The translations under genes were made by a program, and so were the position numbers. Positions 10,063 through 20,900 of a stretch of 33,434 bases of DNA are shown piece after piece (position 1 is the first letter of the stretch; every line of letters starts with the position of its first letter). This DNA is from Pigoraptor vietnamica (lineage: Eukaryota > Opisthokonta > Filasterea): positions 1-33,434 of the forward strand of contig CALSCQ010000208.1 of the NCBI GenBank assembly GCA_943704525.1. Reading direction: 5' to 3'. The notes under the pieces were generated by a model. That model was not told the DNA's origin, ran no database searches, and saw only the letters and a program-made list of their open reading frames with translations.

Positions 10063-10477
10063 GTATGTGTGTGTATGTGTGTGCGTGTGTGCCTAAGGGT
10101 GTGTGTTGTGTGTATTTTTCCCTGCGCAGACATACAAAACACACGCACTCGCCCACACAATAGTACTCCGCCACATATTAACAGCCCTGCCGCCCATTTT
10201 ACGCGCAGTGTTTGTCTATTGCTGCCCGAACAAGTCCCAGCCGAAGCTGCGCATGGTTTACTCGACCGCAAAGCAGAACGTCATCGATGCGGTCGCAGAC
10301 TTTGGCATCGATATCGCCAAGAAGGTGGGGCGTCGTTGAAGAATGGAGGCAATTTGCGAAGGCATGCACGCCTGCACGCGAAAGGGCACATTGTCGTTGT
10401 CTTTTGTTCCTTTTTTGTGCCTCGCGTCGGGGTGCTCACGGAGTGCATTAGTTCCAATTCCTCGCAGTGCATTTTGC

Positions 10478-10527
<50 letters not shown>

Positions 10528-11160
10528 TGTGTGTGTGTGTATGCGTGTATGTGCGTGTGTGTGTGTGTTTGTGTTTGTGTTTGTGTGTGTGTGTGTGTGT
10601 TGTTTGCAGTGCATTAAGTGACCGCAAATTTTGCTTGCGCGCAGATTGAGTCGTCGGACCCTGACGAACTGACGGGCTCGTTCATCAGTGACGAGGTGTC
10701 CCACGCGCGGCCTGCCAAGGGAGGGCCGAGCGGACCGTCGTGGGCGAAGCCGCCGGAGAAGGAGGAGAAGATGGTCAAGCCGAAGGTGGGGAAGGCACGC
10801 TCGGCGAATGTGCTGTTGGAGAGACTGTGCGGAGAGGGCGTGCTTGGGGAGGCCGTGTGCTTTTCCTTGTGAGCTAGTGAGGCTGTGCGGAGAGGGCGTT
10901 GTGCACAAAGGCATGCATAAGTGTGCCGCGCGTTCGATCAGCAAGAGGCCGCAGCGTGTGCTGGGTTCGGCTAGTGCTGTCATACATGCATCTTCACTCA
11001 CCACGCCACGCACAAACTATCGTTCCGTCGTATGCAGGTACAGACGGTTGGCGCGTCGCAGCACCCCGTGTACAGCCTCATGCTCCAGGGCAAGGGCGGG
11101 GACACCTCGAGCGGACCCAAGAAGAAGGTCGTCATTCCGCCGTCGCACGCGTACGGCTGA
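8926..11160 (+). CDS. Twinfilin-like protein with a single C-terminal ADF-H domain
   Basis: Exons 8926-9021, 9131-9652, 9854-9992, 10209-10324, 10645-10785, 11038-11160; 378 aa, all phases consistent. Residues about 33-180 are Ala/Pro/Ser-rich and contain five related motifs of the form (A/S)SP(S/A)xxx(K/R)K. Residues about 185-310 are an ADF homology domain most like the C-terminal ADF-H of twinfilin: VFVYCCPN, LRMVYSTAKQNVID, DFGIDIAKKIE, DPDELTGSF. A Lys/Pro-rich tail follows (WAKPPEKEEK, PKKKVVIPP), as in twinfilin tails. Known family role: binds ADP-actin monomers and barbed ends, and interacts with capping protein. Odd: canonical twinfilins have two ADF-H domains; here the first is replaced by the disordered SP-repeat region. 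A coactosin or cofilin relative is less likely because of the IAKKIE-DELT block. Start: first ATG, with an open but improbable upstream frame. Confidence 0.87.
9754..9783. repeat. Intronic CA microsatellite (antisense orientation exception)
   Basis: (CA)n on the sense strand of the twinfilin-like gene, in the intron 9653-9853, after a C11 tract and CT-rich stretch. One of only two introns here with CA rather than TG on the sense strand. Confidence 0.9.
10031..10093. repeat. Intronic TG microsatellite
   Basis: (GT)n with GC and AT interruptions on the sense strand, in the intron 9993-10208 of the twinfilin-like gene. Confidence 0.95.
10479..10602. repeat. Intronic TG microsatellite
   Basis: About 120 bp of GT/GCGT/GTTT repeats on the sense strand in the intron 10325-10644 of the twinfilin-like gene. 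Confidence 0.95.
10825..10899 (+). repeat. 17-bp direct repeat in intron
   Basis: CTGTGCGGAGAGGGCGT occurs at 10825-10841 and again at 10883-10899, in the last intron of the twinfilin-like gene. Local duplication; no function apparent. Confidence 0.85.
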
Positions 11161-11615
11161 GCGTTGAGTTGACAAAGAAGCATCGCAACGCGCCTCTCTC
11201 GCTAGAATTCCTTTTTCTGAAATCGTCCGAGTGAAGTTGATAAAATCGAATGCATCGCCGACGGTATCTGCGGATGGGCAATGTGTGTGTATGCATGAGT
11301 ATGTGTGTGTGCGTGTTGTATTCTGCGTCTGCGCGGTGCATGTGCGAGTGTGTGGTGTAGGAGAGAGTACGTGTGGGCATGAAGGAGACTTCTCTCAGGC
11401 CAAGCCTGACTTGGAGAACGACTGCTACGCGATGATGGAGATAGTGTTCATGCGAATTTATGCACAGCGCTCGCCGGGGACGACAAGCGAAGAAAAACAC
11501 GGCTTAGGCACGAAACGCGAAGCGCGACAGAAGTGCACACGAGCACGCGCAGACGCAGCGAAAAGAGAGAGAACGAGGCAGAGAGCAAGCGCGCACAGAC
11601 AGACGACAACCAAAG
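11161..11615. other. Convergent intergenic region
   Basis: 455 bp between the stop codons of the twinfilin-like gene (+) and the PDE gene (-). Contains a short GT-rich patch (about 11281-11360) and a GA-rich stretch. No recognisable gene. Confidence 0.7.
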
Positions 11616-14605
11616 CTACAGCGTGGGAAGGAACACGCGGCCGTCCGACTTTGGCGGCGGAATTCCCGCGATTTCGTCGTTCTTGAGCTTGAGATCATAG
11701 GCCGCTTGCCAGTTCTCGCGGTTGCTTTTGACGCCCTCGAGCATGTACGAGGACGCGGGGAGGAGCTGCGCCAGCTTGGCGTACACGGGCTGCGTTGAAC
11801 GAAGCGGAGAAGTGTCACGAGGCGCGTACAACAAGCGATGACGGAGGATAATCCGTGAGATGCGGGTATTATCGAGACTGACGGGCAATCAGAGCCATAG
11901 ACAGTCACCAACTCTGCACAGGGAAGGCGAGGAAGGGAGAGAGAAAGCCCGTGTGTAGTGTGGGAACTAACGAGCTCTCAGGAGGACAGCGGGGGGGGGG
12001 GAGTACCTGGCACACAAAGTCGATGAATCCGAGCTGGCACTTTGGAATGTCCGCCTTGTTGCGGTCCATCATAGGGATGGGCGTCTGTCCAAGCGCAATC
12101 TCCGCATCGCCCTGTGTGGGAAGAGGGAGGCCCACGGGAGGGAGAGAGAGAAACGTGTTAGTGTAAAAGCATTCGCAGTGCATGAACAGTAGGAAGAAGC
12201 GAGCGAACACGCTGAAGGACGCGCACCTGCTCGAAGAATTCCTGGTACACGTTCAGCGCCGTCTCGTTCTGGATGGGCCACGGGCGCGCAATGTCGCTAA
12301 TGTCCGAGCTGGTCATGATCATCCCGTTGAGGCAGTACCGGTGCTTCGGGTTCGTTGGGTCAAAACTCGCCGGGTTCTCGGCAAAGGCCGCAAATTCCTG
12401 AAAGCGAGCGAATGCGTGTGGTTGGAAGAGGGTTCGCAACGGCACCATAACGATGAAGATTTCCGCGTAGAGTACAAGCCTTCTCTTACACATGCCGTGA
12501 GGCACACGCACACACACACAAACACACATACACACACAACTGAGGCCCCCTACCCATCCCCCCCCCCCCACATAAAGGTCGCACGCACGCACCTTGATAT
12601 TCGTAAAGTGGTTCGCGAGGTCCGTCGCGATGATCGAGCGCTTGATGTGGTCGAGCACCGTCTTCTGCTCAAACTCGTGCAGTCCGGACAGGATGTCCAG
12701 ACCGTCCGAGTGGAGGATCATGATCGAGTGGTCAAAGTGGTGCATCTCCATCACCGACGTGCCCTCGTACAGCGACGCGAGCGCGTTCTTGTCGAGCTTC
12801 TGGAAGGCGTTGTTCTTCCCGCGGTGGTCGACGTCGTGGCAGAGGCACGCGACGAGCAGCGCAAACAGCTCAATGTTGGGGAAGTACCTGCGGGAGCAAG
12901 CCAAAGAGTTAGCCGACGACGAAGCCATGCAGCGTATAAGGCGCGACATAGGAAAGGAGATATGCCGGCACACACATCGTTCACAGACTGAAGGATGCAC
13001 GCGCAGGGCCCACACGCAATGGCAGCGCACACTCACTTGTCGAGTTGGCACGTCTTGATGAGCGTGTAGAGCGAGTGCGTGACCGAAATCGCGTGGATCC
13101 AGTTGTGGTACGGCACTTGGCGGTAGTTGTTCGCAATCGTCAGGATAAACCGGCACAGCGTCATGTAGTTGATGCGGTACTTCTCGATAAAGTCCAAGTC
13201 AAGCATCATCCGCAGCACCACAAGGCACCGCTGCTCTTCCGTGAGGGGACGAGGAGAGAAGTCGAACGTGTCAATGCCCAGCTCGTGCGCGGAAGGCACC
13301 TTCGTCGCCGCAAGTCGCTTCACGATAGCCTCATCGACCTTCGTGTGGTACGAGATGAGCTCGAGCGCCACCTTCGTCCGCGCCTGCGCCTTGAGCGACT
13401 GCTCGTACAGCTGCGCGTTGTTGATCGCAATGCCGCAAAAGATGGCGAACGCCTGGAGCACTTGCTCGTCGGCATCGTCGAACGAAGCGTCGTCGGCCTT
13501 GTTGACGAGCTGTGCGACGCCCACGCACGTGCCGCCCTTGAGAATGGGCATGCAGAGGATGTTGCGCGTCTTGAAGCCCGTCTGCGGTGCGCGAGTGGGG
13601 CGGAGGGTGAGAGGGTGACGGTGAGAGGAGATCGCTCGCATGAATCTGTCCAATAAATGTGGCACATTGTGGGACGTATTTGCCACCAATACCACTCGCC
13701 CCTTCACCCAAACAAACACACTCAGGACATGCATCGCAAGCACGCGCACACACCTGGTCGTCGACGGTGCGGTTGAATCGCGGGTCCGCATACGCATCCG
13801 GGATGTTGAGGGGCGTACGCGTGGTAGCCACGTGACCCGCGATGCCCTTGTTCATGGGGAACCGAATCTCCGGCGGCGCCTTTGGCTTGTCTGTTGGCGC
13901 GGGAGGGGGCGCAGCTGCGAGTGGGCAAGTGCGTGTGAGAAACGGTGTGGGCGTGCAGGTTCATTGAGCGCATGCATCGCTTCCGTGCATTGTGGGAGTG
14001 TCCACACACACAATATGCGCGCACATCGGCACTCACCGGCCCCTCCCTCTTCTTTGAAGTCGAAGATGCGCGAGTACAGCTCTCCCTTGTCGTGGTCAGC
14101 AAGGAACACGGAGCAGCGGTCGCACGGCACGAGCTCAATCGCGTGCGCCATAATCTTCTTCATCATAATGGTGAGGTCAAACTCCTCGAAGATCGACTCG
14201 GCGAGCTTGAGGAGGACGCGTCGCTGCGTGGCGAAAGGGAGGGAGGCGTGAGGGGTGTGTTGCACGTGACGGTGAGAGGGAGATGAAGGGGAGAAAGAAG
14301 AGTGGAATCGACAGAGAAACCAAAAATTGAGCAAAGAAAGACAGGGAACAGAGTGAGAACGAACATAGAACGAACAAAGAGGCGAGGCGTAACGACAGAG
14401 TAACGGGACGGGTGGACGCACCTGCTCCGTGGAGAAGACGGCCTCTTCGTAGAGCTGTGCGTTGCGAATGGCATTGCCCGCAAACACGAGGAACGACTTG
14501 AACGTCATTTCGTCCTTCGGTGTGAACTCGCCGTTGGTCTGCGGCAAAATGGATGCAAGGTACTTTAGATTGGAGATAGAGAATCAGGCAACACACACGC
14601 GACAT

Positions 14606-14641
<36 letters not shown>

Positions 14642-16283
14642 GCACACACAGGACACACACACACGCACACACAGAGGACACACGCACACGCACAAGCACA
14701 CGACACGCACATACACACGAACCTTGTTGATGAGCTGCGCAACCGCAATAATCTCGTGGTGGCTGTAGATCGGCGAGCACAGGATTGTCTTCGTGCGGAA
14801 GCCCGTCTTCTTGTCGACGTCCTGGTTAAAGCGCGGCTCCTTGTACGCGTCGGGGATGTTCAGCGTCTCGCCCGTCGCGGCCACGTGACCGGCGATGCCG
14901 ACACCGATGGGGAAGCGGATGTTCTGCTTCTTCTTGCTTGGCGGTGGCGCGGACGCAGGGAGTGGCGAGATCCCAGAGTCCGACGCGAGTGCGGTTGCCT
15001 GCGCGTTGTTCGACGGCTGCGACCCCTTCGCGCCCTTGGTTTCGATCGGGGGGAGCTGGGCGGGGGGGACGATCTTTCCGTCGGAATTCGCCTGTGGGAA
15101 GACAGGCACGTGCGCACATGTTTAGAGATTGCAAGGGAACGGGGCCGCTTGACACGCAAACATGCATTTAGAACACGTACGCACACACGGGCGCGCACGT
15201 GCACACACAACGGCACGTGCACTTGCATCACATGCGCACACGGGGCGTTCGCTGAGAGAGTGGTGAAGAGACGAGGCACACACTGACCTTTACGGACGTC
15301 GGCGGGGGTGCCGGTCGCGGCTGTGCGAGCGGCTGCGCGGTGAGGGTTGTCTGCCCAGTCGACGACGCCTTCTTGCTCGGTTCCTGACGCGGCGTCGCTG
15401 CCGGCGTGAGAGAAGCGCGTCGCCCCACGTGCGACTGCGACCCGAGTATGTGCGAGTCGTTCGCCACCTGAGCATCGAAGATATGGGCGTAGAGCTCCTT
15501 CTTCTCCTTGTCAATGAGGAAGAGCGAGCACATCTGCGCGCCGATCAGCTTCTTCGCGTGGTTGAGGATCTTCACGATCAGCGCCGTCGTATCGAGCTCC
15601 TCGTAGACCGCCTGCGACATCTCGAGCAGACGGTCCTTTCGCTCCATCTCGTCGTTGAACTCGGCGCGCTCCTTGAGGAACTGGAGGCAGTTGCCGTACT
15701 GCGCCGTGATCTGCGCCATTTGCGTGAGCTCGTCCTTCGAGAAAGGCCCGTCGCTCACGCGTCGGCAGAACTGGAGCATCGAGATGACCTTCTGCAGCTT
15801 CTTGTCCTTCTCGACGACCATGTTGGCGCCGTCCTCCGCTTGTATGTGCGTCACCGCAAAGTGCTCCTTATCGTGAAGCACGGGAAAAATCGCCGTCCCA
15901 TACAGCGCGTTCGTGTACTCGAACTCGGGCGGCCGGTCGTTCTTCTCCTTGTAGCGCGTGTCCTTCGACACATCCGCCACCACGATCGACTTGCCATTCT
16001 TGGCAACCGCGCCCGTCAGCCCCGACCCAAACGCAAAGTGGTCCGGCTCCACCTTCCCCGTCGTCGCCACGCGATGCACGCGGTTCACGAGCGGATCCGC
16101 ATAGAGCACGTGCACGCTCGTCTTGGACTTGCCCAGCGTCTTCTGCACGCCCTCGCGCGTCAGTCGGTTCAGTTCGACAATCGAATTGGCCGACGACATG
16201 CCCACGATGGCCTCCAGCACGCTCACGGGTTCCGGCGCCGTCCGACGCCGCAGCGGACGCAGCGTCGATACGTTCGTTCCCAT
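11616..16283 (-). CDS. GAF-GAF-GAF 3',5'-cyclic nucleotide phosphodiesterase
   Basis: Exons in transcript order: 16283-15288, 15091-14723, 14538-14422, 14223-14037, 13914-13754, 13581-13037, 12887-12593, 12397-12227, 12111-12007, 11789-11616; 1039 aa. N-terminus MGTNVST with R9 and R12-14 fits an N-myristoylation signal plus basic patch. GAF-A about 35-215; GAF-B about 225-490 with a disordered insert of about 110 residues and a PKA/PKG-like RRAS site (S291); GAF-C about 495-680 with a short insert. GAF-B and GAF-C both end in the NKFDE motif (N454-K455-F460-D464-E465; N637-K638-F644-D648-E649). Catalytic domain about 690-1020: YHNWIHA (H769, H773), [10 protein letters not shown] (H809, D810), D922 in MTSSDIS, and the nucleotide-binding Q973 in KCQLGFIDF. 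Hydrolyses cAMP and/or cGMP to 5'-NMP, likely with allosteric cyclic nucleotide binding at a GAF domain and membrane attachment. Domain plan resembles class I PDEs (PDE2/5/6/10/11); substrate preference cannot be read from sequence. Confidence 0.93.
14591..14718. repeat. Intronic TG microsatellite (sense strand of PDE gene)
   Basis: CA/CGCA repeats on the + strand, TG on the sense strand, in the intron 14539-14722 that interrupts GAF-B at the NKFDE motif. Another, shorter TG patch sits in the intron at 12508-12538. Confidence 0.95.
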
Positions 16284-16635
16284 TCTCTTCCGTCACACGC
16301 GCCCTTTCGGGCAAACGGCGAAAGGATGTCCACGCGCTGCGAGTGTGGCGGCTCGCGCCCGCACTAGCAATTTGTGAAGATGTCGCTTTCCGCTATCCCG
16401 TTCCGCCACCGCGAGAGCGCGTGGAAAAATGAGTTTTGAGGTCTAGTCGCACGATGTAAAGTCCCGGCGAAGGAGGCGCTCAGTCACTTTTAATCGGCCG
16501 ATTGCACTCGCGCGCACACACACAACGACCGACCCAGTGCAAGTTGCCATGGGGGGAACGGACGCCCTACTGTCGTGCATTCTGGCGCAAGAAGATGCCC
16601 AATACATCGCAATGTGTCAATTCAGCACATATCTA

Positions 16636-16653
16636 TTTTAATTATGATTAAAA
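16636..16653. promoter_or_regulatory. AT-rich palindrome
   Basis: TTTTAAT (16636-16642), TATG spacer, ATTAAAA (16647-16653): perfect inverted repeat in a divergent promoter. Its TAAT/ATTA cores are of the kind bound by homeodomain proteins. Binding is inference. Confidence 0.4.
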
Positions 16654-17298
16654 GACGGCTTATTTCATATCTTTGAGGGACGCAGTTACCATACAGGTAA
16701 GTACAAAAAGTTGGCGATCATAGAGGTGTTCATTTTGTCCTCGAAACATCCGGGGTGTGTTTCTAAGAGGGTCCGGACACTCGTTCTACAACTCACTCTT
16801 CACTCACAGGACCGTGACTAGTTGCTATCTGCACGCGCGTGTCGAGACACCTGCTGGACAGTCCCAGCTAGGTGTCTGTGCGCGCGGCAGAGTGCCTGAG
16901 TTTGGGCTCCGTTCGGATGCCAGTGTGCAGAGCAGTCGCCGAGTGACAGTCAGGCGTCAGGGGGGTGCCGATCCCGACTGCCAGCCGGCCCGCCGCGGCT
17001 GAGCAGTCAGTCCAGCTGAAGCTGCTATGGCGTGTGCCGATGTGCCATTAGTCAGGCGAATGTAAGTTCCTGTGTGCATGAGTGTCGGCATGAGGCAGAG
17101 TCGGTCACCATGTGTGTTACTCCGCCGAGTTCAGTCTATTCGGAGTCGGCCAGCACGGGCCCGCCCATTCGACGGTGTGTGCTGGTACTGAAGACAGTCT
17201 CGGCCGAACTGGCGACCAAAACTTGAATGTCTTCACGGCTCGCCAAATTTTGAGTTCTAAAGAGCTGGATTCGGGAACAATCAGGACGTCTGCTTGCC

Positions 17299-17310
17299 TT
17301 TTTATAAATA
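17299..17310 (+). promoter_or_regulatory. TATA-box candidate
   Basis: TTTTTATAAATA matches the TATAAATA consensus within a GC-rich surround. It points toward the Zn2Cys6-PAS gene, but the ATG is about 665 bp downstream, so a long or spliced 5' UTR would be needed; it may instead drive another transcript. Confidence 0.4.
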
Positions 17311-17634
17311 CGAGGGAGTGTCAATGTTCTCTGAGCGGCCTGTGCGTGCGCGGCCGGCTGTCAGTGTTCAACTGATATGAGGGCGAATGTCATATGTGCG
17401 TGTTTATGAGCGTACCGGTCGCGCTTAGTGTGAGTGCGTAATGCGCCGCCAGTATGTTTGTGTGTGCAGTACTAGCGTGTGTATGTTCAGGGTGTGTGCG
17501 CTGCGTCTGCGTGCGTCTGCGTGTGTCTCTGAGCACTTCGTACGTTGCGACATTTGGCTCTCACTTATGTAAGCAGTTGTGTGACGCCGAAAAACGTGAC
17601 CGGGCAGTGCCCCAAGGTCGGAATTTTTCCGCAC

Positions 17635-17644
17635 GTCACGTGAC
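17635..17644. promoter_or_regulatory. Palindromic E-box, CLEAR-like
   Basis: GTCACGTGAC, a perfect 10-bp palindrome identical to the metazoan TFEB/MITF CLEAR consensus, about 330 bp upstream of the Zn2Cys6-PAS ATG. The core CACGTG is common in this GC-rich window, so significance is modest. Confidence 0.4.
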
Positions 17645-17975
17645 ATGCCCAATTGCATAATATGCATGTTCTCCTTCTTCTATTTTTGTACTATATTCAT
17701 ACAATCTTCATAATGTTTCAAAACGCATTGTAAGTAGCTTTTTCCTGCGATAAGCTCGCGTTTTTGGAGAATCGCTGAGTCTTATTTGCTTATTCTCAGA
17801 GAGTTAGACACGCAGAGAGACGCAGGACAGAGTGTGTGTGTGTGTGTGTGCGTGTGTGTGAAAGAGGAAGGGTACATCGGCTATTGCGCATCCTACTCTC
17901 CTGAGCGAGAAGAGAGCGAGACGTCGCTTCGGACGTCGATGCCCTCGGTGGCGTGAAGTGTCAAACACCGGCAAT

Positions 17976-20900
17976 ATGGCCACCAAGGCGGATCTCGTGC
18001 CCGTCGCCCCACAGGACGTCCCTGGGGTCGATCCCCTCGCGCTTGCGGCGGCGGCACTCAACACGCTCAGCGATTTGGCCGTTAATCACTCTCGGATGGC
18101 GGTCTCGCAGTCGCGCGCGCACACGTCGCTGAAGGGGCCGCACGTCGACGTCGTTCGGCGTGCGAAGCGAAGTGCGGGGTCGTCACAGAATTCGTCGGAC
18201 GGTGAGCTGGGGATCGCGGAGGAGAATGGGGACGAAGTGCCTGCGGCGAAGAAGAGGAAGAACGCATCCGTGTCGTGTGTCCCCTGCAAGGCCGCGCACC
18301 GTGCGTGCGACTGCCAGCGGCCGTGCTCGCGGTGCGTGAAGATGGGCATCGTCAGCGACTGCGTGGACGTGCAACAGAAGAAGCGCGGGCCGCCGCCGAA
18401 GGCGGACAAGAGGGGTCGACGGCGTGAGTGCTCGTGCTTGCCTAGTTGCATTTTTTTACACTGCCTGGCACGCACGCAAACATTAGCATATGACGCGCTT
18501 ACACGTGACATCGTCTGCCACTCTGCCACATCGCAAACGACAGAGTCCAAGGCCGCGGCGCCCGTGTCCGGCAAGCCAGTCCCCGACATCTCTTCAGCTG
18601 TGTTTGACGCGTCGTGCGACATGGCGCTCGACCAGCTGCTGACGGGGGCGTTTGCGTCGCCTTCTCCGTCGGCATCGCCCTCCACGGGGACACACAGCGA
18701 GGTGAGGGGGGATGCGATATCGCCGCGATACTCGTATAGCATGCAACCGTGCGTGCGTGCGTTTGTGTGCTTCTTGTTATGCCAGCATTTGCGTGTGTCG
18801 GCCCTTGTGCTCAACAACTCGTGTGTGCCGGTGACTCTTCAGGGCGAGTCACTGTTGTCTCCCTCTTCCCTGTCGTCGTTCGGCGGGGCGCTCGTCCCTT
18901 CCCCGCGCTCTCTTTCCCTCTCGAGCTCCCCCGGCGACATTCAGTCAACGCAAGAGGGCGAAACGAGCGCTTCGGACGAAACGTCGCTCGTCGTCGGCTC
19001 CCCCTTCTTCGCCTCGACGTCTGTCCCACTCGACAGCGCCGACCTGCTTGACTTTGCGTTCAAAATGCCCAACGGTCTCTTGGACGCCGTTCTCGAGGAG
19101 CTCGCGATGGGTGCGATGGGCGTAAATGGCTCGGAGGCGGCGATGTCCCCGCTCGACCGCGCCCCTCTGGATTACATTGCGGGCGCTTACGACGGATTTG
19201 AGGGCTACGTCGTGTCGCCGCCGCCGAGGACCGCGAGCCCGTTCTTCCCTAGCGTCGTGACGCCGGATTACGAGGGGTTCAATTTCCCCGTGCGCGTGAC
19301 GGGAGGTGCGTATTATCGCTGTGTGGAAATTGGTTTGGCGATTGGTTTGCGTGGCACGGTTGTGGGCCATACTGTTTGCTGCAGTTCAGTTATGATGAGC
19401 GTGTGTGCGTTCTATGTGATGCGGCATGTGTGGTTCCTTACTGCTTATTCCACGTACACAGGCGCGTAACTTCACTCTTGCCCTCTTTCCATCGCCCACC
19501 TGTTGGGCCTTCTCCGCTAATTTCTTTGGCCGCGTGTGCGCTCACTGCGCTGTCTCGCTCTCGCGCGTGCAGAGGCGTATACGATGCACTACCCGTGCGG
19601 CGACGGCGTGCTGCGTGCGATGCCCATCTCCACAGGCACGGTGTACGACTACACGGCCCTGTCCGAATACGATCTTCTCGTCCACAGCCGCAACGACGAC
19701 TCGCCGGGTGCGCATTTGACTATTTTTCTTCTATGTTGTGCCTGTCGGTTTCTGCTTCGAAAGCTACAGATATCACCTCGTTCCCACCTCACGTCCTCGC
19801 CTATGTGTCCTGAGTTCGATATCCACTGACGCCGTCTTCTCATTCGCCGTGCAGCGGGTGTTGTGCCGGGCCTAATCGGCGTGGGCAAGTGGTTCCTCCC
19901 TTACCTCAACCCGAAGACACGCGAAATGCTGCGCACGGCGGACACTCTGCAGAAGCTCAAGAACCCGGATGGAACGGCGCCGCCGAAGTTTGCGGACATG
20001 ATGAAGGCACGTGCGTGCCTGCGTGCGTGCGTGCGTGCGCGTGGTGGCGTGTGGGCGTGTGAGATGTGTGCATGTGTGCGTGTATGTGGGCGTGTCTGTG
20101 TGAGTCTTTGGCCTCGAAAAGCGTCTCCAACGATGTGTCTGTTCTCGGAGCGACTCTGCTTATGCCTATCTCTCTGTTCGCAGGCGATGCTGCGCAAGAT
20201 GACCGAGCTGTGGCAGGAGGTCGAGGGACTCTCTTTCATCGAAGTGGGCGTGCGTGGGTTCGTCTCCGGGTGCGGTCAACAGCCTGGTGAGTGCACTCTC
20301 CCCCTTGTTCTTCGCGACTGCTTGAGTGCACGTGTGGAAAGTCATGATAGGTCGCAACATGCGGTCGCCGTGCGGATGAATCATTCCTCGCCACGTCGCC
20401 CTCTTTCTGACGTCTTCGCACGCTACGCGCAACAGGGCATGCGATGACGGTGAGCCGCGAGAGCCTCGGGGACCGAATTCCGTACCTCGTGTGGAATGCG
20501 TCGGCCCGCATTACGTACGTCAGCAACTCGCTCTGCCGCCTCATCGATTCGACGCCGGAAGACGTGCTCGCAAAGACAAAGGTGCGTGTGTGTGTCATGC
20601 ACCTCCTTCTTGTTGGTGTTGCGCCTCTTCTCCATTTAGCGTGCGTGTGTGCCGCGCGTCTCTGTGTTGTGGGTGTGGTTAGCGTCTTCTGCATTGAGCG
20701 TGCGTGCGAGTGGACGTGGACTTCGAACTTGGTCGTGTGTGCGAAAGGGACCGCGGTGTCTGTGCAGTTCGGTTTTCCCAGAGGCCTCATGCTCCCTTTC
20801 GATCGCAGTTTGCGTACAACATTGTCAGCCCAAAGGCGGACGTGTGGCGCTCGAGCTGCATGCACATTGGCGCCGTGATGAGCCGCACCGTCACCAACTA

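Larger units (their letters stand above)
16284..17975. other. Divergent intergenic region between PDE and Zn2Cys6-PAS genes
   Basis: 1.7 kb between two divergent start codons, with locally AT-rich parts (16600-16740, 17650-17800) and a GC-rich middle. It holds an AT palindrome, a TATA box, a palindromic E-box and a strong donor-acceptor pair that could define a spliced leader or noncoding transcript (donor at 16697, acceptor ending 16809). No protein-like frame recognised. Confidence 0.65.

Noticed and set aside
15429-16367. Long + strand open frame opposite the first PDE exon
   Set aside because: It is an antisense shadow of the GC-rich GAF exon; its Leu/Arg-rich content has no domain, and the minus strand carries clear GAF motifs.
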